Origin: Cochliopodium minus
Taxonomy: Eukaryota > Discosea > Himatismenida > Cochliopodiidae
Direction of reading: 5' to 3'
Assembly: GCA_024220525.1 (NCBI GenBank)
Contig: JAMYWO010000279.1
Span: forward strand, 1 to 40,690
DNA length: 40,690 bases
In this document: piece by piece, positions 34,601 to 40,690 of the stretch
Layout: every line of letters begins with the position of its first letter
Numbering within the stretch: position 1 is the stretch's first letter
Position numbers and translations under genes: made by a program
Notes under the pieces: generated by a model
Database searches by the model: none
What the model was told of the DNA's origin: nothing
Seen by the model: only the letters and a program-made list of their open reading frames with translations

Positions 34601-35797
34601 GGATTCTCGTCCTTGGGTAAATGCTGCCGGAAATAAAATGATTGGTGCTGGTAAAAAAATTTTATCATTAAAAAAATTCAATTTCAAAAATTTAATTTAA
34701 AAAAATTCAAATTTAAAAATATTCGAATAATTAAACTTTATTAAAAAATACAAAAATTTAAATTTAAAAAATATTAATGTAGATTTAAAAAATATTAATG
34801 TAAATTTAAAAAATATTAATGTAAATTTTAATTTAAAAAACCTTTTCATTTTTTTTTAAAAAGGATACGAGAACCCTTCCAACTACAAAAATTGTATAAT
34901 AGAGTGGATGGGAATAAAAAACATACATGATGTAAGAGAAAGGTAAAACGACTTTTATTATTTTTATTTTAATTTTTTAATTTTTTAATTTTTTTTATTT
35001 TTTATTAATTTTTTATTAATTATTTTAATTTTAATTTTAATTTTTTGATTTTATTTTTTAAATTTTATTATTGATTTAATTTTTTGATTTTAATTTTATT
35101 AAAAATTTTTTTTTTTTTTTAAAAGTCAAAATAACTTGATGAAAGTTTGCCATAAAATGCGAAAAGATTTCTTCTCCGACCCCGAAAAGTTTATGAAGGC
35201 AGTCAATAATACGGGTTGGACCACGATCATCTCCCTCATCCTTAAAGCTTCTCTCGCTGTTGCCCAAAAAGTGACTGCAGGGTATCCTGTAGTGGTTCAT
35301 TGTAAAAAAAAAATAAATTATATTTTAAAAATTTCTCATTATATTAAACTTTATTTTTCTTTTGTTCATTTTATTTATTTTTTGTTTTTTATTTTTTATT
35401 TTTTGGATTTTATTTTATTTTTTATTTTTTATTTTTTATTTTTTATTTTTTATTTTTTATTTTTTATTTTAAAGTTATTTTTTTTTTTATTTTACTTTTA
35501 TATTATTTTTTATTTTTTATTTTTATTTTATTTTTTGGTTTTAAATTTTTAATTTTTAATTTTTTTTAATGTTATTTTTTATTTTTTTATTTTCAATATT
35601 TATTTTTTATTTTTTATATCCATTTTTTATTTTTTCTAAAATATATTTTTATAAATAGGTTCAGATGGCTGGGATCGTACTTCACAAATGACTTCTTTGG
35701 GAATGTTGTTGATGGATCCTTATTACAGAACATTAGTGGGCTTCCAAGTTTTGATCGAAAAAGAATGGATTTCTGTTGGACACAAATTCACAATAAG
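31629..35797 (+). CDS. Myotubularin-family phosphatase, C-terminally truncated (597 codons)
   Basis: Eleven exons in phase: 31629-31950, 32428-32538, 32640-32800, 33012-33231, 33466-33648, 33948-34023, 34169-34234, 34391-34650, 34864-34942, 35126-35301 and 35659-35797. A disordered basic N-terminus precedes a PH-GRAM domain (about 145-270: [26 protein letters not shown]). The myotubularin phosphatase core follows: [27 protein letters not shown]-like block, [26 protein letters not shown], and the CX5R loop [13 protein letters not shown]. Such enzymes remove the 3-phosphate of PI3P and PI(3,5)P2 on endosomes. The reading ends GHKFTI just before AG-GTAATAAAT, a normal-looking donor; reading through adds Arg and TAA. 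Family members need about 150 more residues (the SPIFLQFLD and FGTFL region), which are absent. The next gene lies head-on 118 bp away. So this copy is truncated, rearranged, or misassembled. Confidence 0.88.
32201..32311. repeat. Long imperfect inverted repeat in myotubularin intron 1
   Basis: Inside the 477-nt intron 1, the left arm (about 32201-32250, including gatgttcaaaattttacaac and ttgttag) pairs with the right arm (about 32268-32311, including ctaacaaagttgtaaatttt and acatgtctacattta). The loop is about 17 nt and there is one internal bulge of about 10 nt. It could fold as a hairpin or be a small inverted-repeat element such as a MITE remnant. No target-site duplication was recognised. 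Confidence 0.6.
34760..34822. repeat. Three tandem 21-bp units in myotubularin intron 8
   Basis: Three consecutive copies of aaatttaaaaaatattaatgt, with one mismatch in the second unit, lie between exons 8 and 9. This is recent tandem slippage in intronic sequence, with no coding role. Confidence 0.85.
35385..35472. repeat. (ATTTTTT)n tract in myotubularin intron 10
   Basis: About nine heptamer units within the intron separating exons 10 and 11. That intron splits the CX5R active-site block after the codon for His. Confidence 0.8.
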
Positions 35798-35798
35798 G

Positions 35799-35895
35799 TA
35801 ATAAATAAAAAATAAAAAATAAAAAATAAAAAATAAAAAATAAAAAATAAAAAATAAAAAATAAAAAATAAAAAATAAAAAAATAAAAAATAAAA
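35799..35895. repeat. (ATAAAAA)n tract at a head-on gene junction
   Basis: About twelve units of the heptamer fill nearly the whole 118-bp gap between the last myotubularin exon and the last kinase exon. On each strand a consensus-like splice donor opens into this tract, and neither gene shows a matching acceptor. The tract is the same type as those found inside introns in this window. Confidence 0.85.
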
Positions 35896-35915
35896 ATATA
35901 AAATATAAATTTTAC

Positions 35916-37745
35916 CACTTTTCTTTGTTACACTATGTACTTGCTTTTTCAAATGAGGGTAATAAGTGTCAATCATATTGAAAAGAGCATCAGGATGCTT
36001 TTGCTGCATTAACTGCAAAAATTTGGAAAGAGAGACAACTTCAGCGGAAGGTCTTTTGTTTTGGTCGATCACCAACATTTCGGCGATGAACCCTCTGAAG
36101 AGGTCTGTGAATGATCCTGGGTCTTCTAGTGTTGGTGATTTTTCGAGCATTCCTATGCATAAAAGTGCTTCAAGAGGTTCATGATCGACTAAAAAATAAG
36201 AATGAAGAAATAAAAAGAATTTTAAAAAGAAATATTAAATGAAAATAAAAAAAAAATGAAAAAAAATAAAAAACTTAAAATTAAATAATATAAAAAAATT
36301 ATTAAAAAAATTTTATCAAAAAAAAAATGAAAATAATAAATGTAAAAGATTAAATTGAGTTTTTTGGAATTTTTTTTACTTAATGGAACAGTTCCTTTAA
36401 TTCAAACATTATTTTATTTTACTTTATATTTTTCATCTTTATTATTTTCACCTTCTGCCAATTCCATCACTGTTATACCCAAAGCCCAAATCTTTTAAAA
36501 AGCAAATTTATGTACACAAAACAAAAAAAAAACAATCAAAAAAATTACATCGACTGTTTTTGATTCAAAAAATTTAAAGTATTATTATTAAAATAAAAAA
36601 TGAAAAATAAAAAATAAAAAATAAAAAATAAAAAATACTTTTTGTGTTGTATCCAAGTCCCTTTGGAATTTCTATTTGGAATTTTTAGGAGAATTTTTTT
36701 TTTAATATTAAATAACAATTTATTTCAAAAAAAAAGTTTTTTTATTTCATTTTATATTACCAGGAGCCATGAAGTAAGTGGTTCCTCTTATGTCCTTCTG
36801 GAGGTCCTTTTTGTTGAACATCACACAAGCCTCTCCAAAATCAGATATTTTGACTTCACCTCTTTATTATAAAAAATAAAAAAAATGAAAAAATAAAAAA
36901 AATAAAAAATAAATAAAAATAAAAAAATAAAAAAATAAAAAAAATAAAAAAAATAAAAAATAAAAAATAAAAAATAAAAAAAATAAAAAAATAAAAAAAT
37001 AAAAAAAAAAAATTTTTTTACTTCATATTCAATAAAATCTAAAAAAATAAAATGATTAAAAATTAATTAAATTTAGTTTTTTTATTTTACGTTGTCTGCC
37101 CTAATGTCTCTATGTATGATGTTGGAGTTGTGGATCATTTCGAGTCCTTTCAACACTTGTATACAAATCAAAGCGATTTCTTTCTCGAGAAAGGTGGATT
37201 TAATGGTAGACATGTGTTTCTTCAGTGAGCTATTAATCAATTTAAATCAATTTTAAAAAATGTAAAAAAAAACTTTTTAATTTTACCCCAATTCACAAAA
37301 CTCAGTTACAATCTTTCATTTTTTTTTTTTTTTACATAATTTATTTTATATTTTTTTTTTTATTCACCCATATTTCTTGCTTTGAATTTATTTGAAAATA
37401 TTTGTGGAATTTGATCACATTATCAATGTTTTGGCATCTCTTCAAATAATCAATTTCCTTTTTTGTAGATATAACGATTATTTTAGTACGATAATAAATG
37501 ATTTTGAATTTTTTACTCTCATAATCATATCTTTATCTTGGATTGAATCTATGATCTTCACTGCAACTTTCTCATTTGATTTGGTGAATCCAATATGGAC
37601 GTTACCATATGAACTGAAAATGATTTTTTGATTTGATAGGTGAAAAATGAATATATTGTAAGAATATTGAATATGTAATTTACCCTGTATCGAATAAGAA
37701 ACCTATTTCATATTCTTCATGTCCTCCAGATGAAAAGAGATTCAT
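35916..37745 (-). CDS. STE20-like protein kinase, 3' end missing, 12 exons
   Basis: Exons in phase: 37745-37684, 37613-37517, 37457-37368, 37312-37287, 37229-37091, 37038-37022, 36861-36761, 36671-36639, 36553-36549, 36491-36452, 36394-36380 and 36188-35916 (299 codons plus one base). The kinase domain nearly fills the protein: glycine loop FDTGSYGNVHIG, KVAVKII with the ATP Lys, HRDIRADNILL (catalytic Asp; Arg replaces the usual Lys), ISDFGEA, TTYFMAPEIPKG, KIDIWALGITVMELAEG and NKRPSAEVV. GTTYFMAPE and DIWALGITVMELAEG are typical of the STE20/MST/PAK group, which relays cytoskeletal and growth signals. The last exon ends KKSG at a GTAAAATTT donor; read-through would give a meaningless Tyr/Phe/Leu repeat to 35788. 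So a regulatory tail is lost or unassembled. Exons of 5, 15 and 17 nt are present. Confidence 0.85.
36881..37010. repeat. AAAAAAT-type tract in a kinase intron
   Basis: About 130 bp of A-runs broken by single T at 6-8 nt spacing, in the intron between kinase exons 6 and 7. A shorter tract of the same kind is at 36593-36637 next to exon 8. Confidence 0.75.
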
Positions 37746-38010
37746 TTTTTTTTTTCATATTTTGAGAATATAATTTAAAAAAGCTGGATCTGTATTTGCA
37801 TCTTCTGGGATCCATTAATGTTTCAATTTCTTAATAAAAGAATATTAGATGCACCATTCAACTTTATAAAATTTGAAAGCAAAAATATTTATTGAAGAAA
37901 ACGAGAATAGATCAAGATATCATCCACATTATCGATTCAATCCATTTACTTTATAAGATATCAAAGAGAGTAAACTGAAATAGAACAAAAAAATTTTTAA
38001 ATATATTTAT

Positions 38011-40557
38011 TCAAAAAAGCAACAAGGCAAAAAAGATCAGAAGAAAACCAGAATAAGAGACCACATTAGAAAGAGATCTAACAAATTATTAAAAAAAATT
38101 ATATTAATTAAAAAAAAATTTATAAATAAAAAAATAAATTAATTAAAATACTAAATTAAAAACTAAAAAAAAATATTTACGTTGAACCAGTAGTTGGCAA
38201 TGTAGAGGGTGTAAATGTAGATGGAGTGTTTGTAACTGGAGATGTAGTAGAAGGAGAAACAGAAGGGGAAGTGGTAGTAGAAGTGGGCAATGTCGATGGT
38301 GTCAGTGTCGAAGGGGTGATGGTTGATGGAAATGATGTTGATGGAGTAAATGTAGATGGTGGTAAAGTGGATGGAACAAGTGTGGAAGGTACTGTAATAA
38401 AATTCAAATTAAAAATAAAAACTTTAATGCAAAAAAAAATTCAATGAAAAGAAAAATTTTGAAAAGAGATTTCATTAATAAAAAATTAAATAACAAAAAT
38501 GAATAAAAAAAATTTAATAAATTCAAATAAAAAAAAAAAGAATAAAATAAAATAAATAATTAAAAAATTAAAAAAAATAAAATTTAATAAAAATAAAATA
38601 AAAATAACAATAACAATAAAAGATTTTTTTAATTTAAATACAAAAAAAAAATTAAAAAAAAAATTCTTACTTGTACAATTCATTACACCAGGAGAGTAAA
38701 AGGATTCGATCAACAATCTATCATTTCCCCATATGGTTCCTTGTGGAAAAGAAGTACTGACAGTGTTGAAGAGATCAATACAGCCCAATCCTGTCCCTAC
38801 AGTACTGTTTGCAATTGTTTTATCGTAAAAAGCACTTGATGTGTCGTTTGGACCTGTTCCAATGAATCCAAACTTCAAAAAATAAAAATTCATTCATTAA
38901 TAGATTATTTATTCAAAAAATTAAAAAAAAATCAATTAGTATATTGTTTAATTAATAAATTAAAAATTAAAAAATAAATTATTCATAATTTAAATTTATC
39001 AATTTATTTATTTAATATATTAAAATAATTAAAATGTTTAATTTTTAAAATTTTAATTAATAGATTATTTAAAAAAAATTTACCAAAGCACCAGAAAAAG
39101 TCATGCTTGAGGAAACTCGCGTTGAGGCATAGCAATTCCCAAAAGTAACATTTGAAGTAGTTTGGTCATAAGATCCTGTTAATCCTTTTTTAAAAATAAA
39201 TAAAAAATAAATTTTTTTAAAAAAAATAATGATTAAAATTAATAAAAAATAAATAAAAAAAATAATAAATAAAAAAAAATATGAAATGTACCCCCAACAT
39301 TATTGAAACCACTTACGCTGTTTGCTCTTGAGTAAGCGTTAGTAAAATAATAGTTTATACTTGGTTGGATATGGTATTGTCCAACCAATCCTCCACACTT
39401 TAAAAAAAAATATTAAAATTCAAAAAATTCAAACGATTAAAAAAAAAAAATAAAAAAAAAAATAAAAAAAAATAAAAACAAAACAAAAATTAATTGAAAA
39501 AAATTTTAAATTAAATTTGAAACAAATAAATTTACATTTGTATTTCCAATAACAGTAACGCCTGGTCTTGCGTAAACTTGATCATAACAGACAGAAATAG
39601 AATGTCCAACCAAACCTTTTTTGAAAAAAATAATTAAATTTAATGTAACAATTTTAATTCAAACAAAAAATTATAAAATTTTACCTCCTACTTGATTTTG
39701 AGATGTTTTTATTGTACCACTTGAAATACCAGATTTGGTAATTTGAGAATTTGCTTAATTATAATAATACATTTAATAATTGTAATTAAATTCAAATATA
39801 AAAATTTTTTTTATTACTCAAAATTAAACCAACAATTCCTCCCGCATTACCTTATTTAATTTTTTAAAATAATTTTGTTAAAATAAAAAATTAAAATACT
39901 TTTTTACTCGTCCCATTTAGAATTGTTCTTGAAGTGTCAGATGGAAATCCATTGTTGTGAAGATTTGTGAGTGTTGAATTAATTGCATAACCAACAAACC
40001 CTCCTAAATAATCTCTTCCTTCTGTTGTTGAATATGAAAAATATCGAAGTATTTGTTACTGTGCATTGTGAGATCGTAGTAACTTAATTCAAAAAAAATT
40101 AATTATTATAAACAAAAAATGTTAGAAATTAGTAAACAAAAACTTTAATGGAAAATAAAAAAAAATCTATTAGAAAATTACATTGAATGTATCCAACAAT
40201 GTTTCCATAATAAGTTTCAATAGAACTGATTCCTTGGATAAAGTTTTGTGGAGTGTTTTGGGTTATGAAGTGAATGTTATCAATGTTACATCTCACGCAA
40301 TACCCAAATAAGAAACCAATGTAGAAAATTTGAGATTGAGAATTAGAAGTGGTACTGAATGTCAATGAAACATCTTTCAATGTTAAGTTAGTTACTGTAC
40401 AGTCTTGTCCAAAACCAAATATCCCTATGTACGTCACATTATTGGAAGAGGAGATGGTAAGGTTCGAGATGGTAAATCCTTTGCCGTCGAGTTTTCCTCT
40501 AAAGTTTAGTGTGCTGTTTCCGATGTAGGGAGAGAAAGGGCCAACTGATGAACAATC
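38011..40557 (-). CDS. GLUG-repeat surface protein with mucin stalk and GPI signal (partial, apparent frameshift)
   Basis: Eleven exons seen: 40557-40182, 40082-39908, 39850-39818, 39753-39685, 39615-39536, 39397-39292, 39184-39084, 38872-38671, 38391-38181 and 38077-38011 (TGA), with at least one more 5' exon off the right edge; ten are listed because the first is outside the window. The N-part has beta-helix GLUG-type repeats: FRGKLDGKGFTISNLTI, YIGIFGFGQDCTVTNLTL, then GGFVGYA, GGIVGL, GLVGHS and CGGLVGQY. Exon 38391-38181 is a stalk of PST/TPST units, a likely O-glycosylation target. The final exon ends SLSNVVSYSGFLLIFFALLLF, a hydrophobic C-terminal GPI-attachment signal. It is probably an adhesin-like cell-surface protein. 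In exon 40082-39908 the phase only works if one base of the A-run at 40037-40041 is extra. No sequence beyond that is implied. Confidence 0.8.
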
Positions 40558-40621
40558 CTTTTTCAAACGAATTAAATAATTGAAATATTTGTTTATTTAA
40601 TAAAAATTTTGGAATATGAAA

Positions 40622-40681
40622 TTTTTTTTATAAAACTTTATCGAGCAAACAGAAAAAACCAAGAATCGCATCGAAATTAAA
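40622..40681 (-). repeat. Dispersed repeat, copy B
   Basis: Reverse-complement partner of 24211-24270, sharing tttcgatgcgattcttgg and ctcgataaagttt. It lies upstream of the first visible exon of the GLUG gene, in an intron or promoter. A short open frame starting at the ATG inside it (about 40671) is not shared by copy A and is not called. Confidence 0.7.
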
Positions 40682-40690
40682 ACAAAAAAT

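Noticed and set aside
38226-38447. Val/Gly/Asp-rich open frame on the plus strand
   Set aside because: It is the exact antisense of the Pro-Ser-Thr stalk exon of the surface protein; periodic codons on one strand create periodic frames on the other.
1-40690. tRNA, rRNA, CRISPR or prophage features
   Set aside because: No cloverleaf with A/B boxes, no rRNA-like GC-rich block, no spaced direct repeats and no phage genes were seen. Manual reading could miss a degenerate tRNA.

Overview
This window comes from a eukaryotic nuclear genome. It is very AT-rich and packed with protein genes that are broken up by many short introns. Almost every intron starts GTAA/GTAT and ends (A/T)AG, and is much more AT-rich than its exons. 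No rRNA, tRNA, CRISPR array or bacterial-style operon was seen. All three stop codons end genes at family-appropriate places (TGA, TAA, TAG), so the standard code applies. The gene set (RhoGAPs, myotubularin, STE20-type kinase, a Ras-like tandem array, GPI-anchored mucin-stalk surface proteins, a GH18-like secreted enzyme) fits a free-living amoeboid or flagellated protist. Gene style and density recall Anaeramoeba or similar lineages, but that is an impression and not a proof.

Layout, with exons joined by hand and reading phase checked at each junction. (1) 152-385 (-): N-terminus of a surface protein, cut by the left edge. (2) 593-4110 (-): RhoGAP-WD40 protein. (3) 4764-6698 (+): coiled-coil WD40 protein. 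(4) 6815-9436 (-): USP39/Sad1 splicing factor. (5) 9743-14149 (-): P1B-type copper ATPase with 19 exons. (6) 14299-15500 (-): secreted Cys- and His-rich protein. (7) 16180-19757 (+): RhoGAP-DEP protein. (8) 20165-23271 (+): JmjN/JmjC/C5HC2 protein lacking the iron-binding histidines. (9) 23412-24949 (+): small zinc-binding protein. (10) 24954-29874 (+): tandem array of Ras-like/F-box fusion genes with one largely intact copy, one short relic and one broken copy. (11) 29881-31344 (+): GH18-like secreted enzyme. (12) 31629-35797 (+): myotubularin lacking its C-terminus. (13) 35916-37745 (-): STE20-like kinase, facing the myotubularin across a heptamer repeat. (14) 38011-40557 (-): GLUG-repeat GPI-anchored surface protein, cut by the right edge.

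Shared themes are small-GTPase control (two RhoGAPs and the Ras-F-box genes), phosphoinositide and kinase signalling, and chromatin and splicing factors. Several enzyme folds here have lost key catalytic residues: the WD40-linked RhoGAP, the JmjC protein, USP39 (loss already known for the family) and the Ras-like domain. The most unusual items are the Ras-F-box fusion array, the probably inactive JmjC protein, the facing truncated genes at 35.8 kb, and micro-exons of 5-21 nt.
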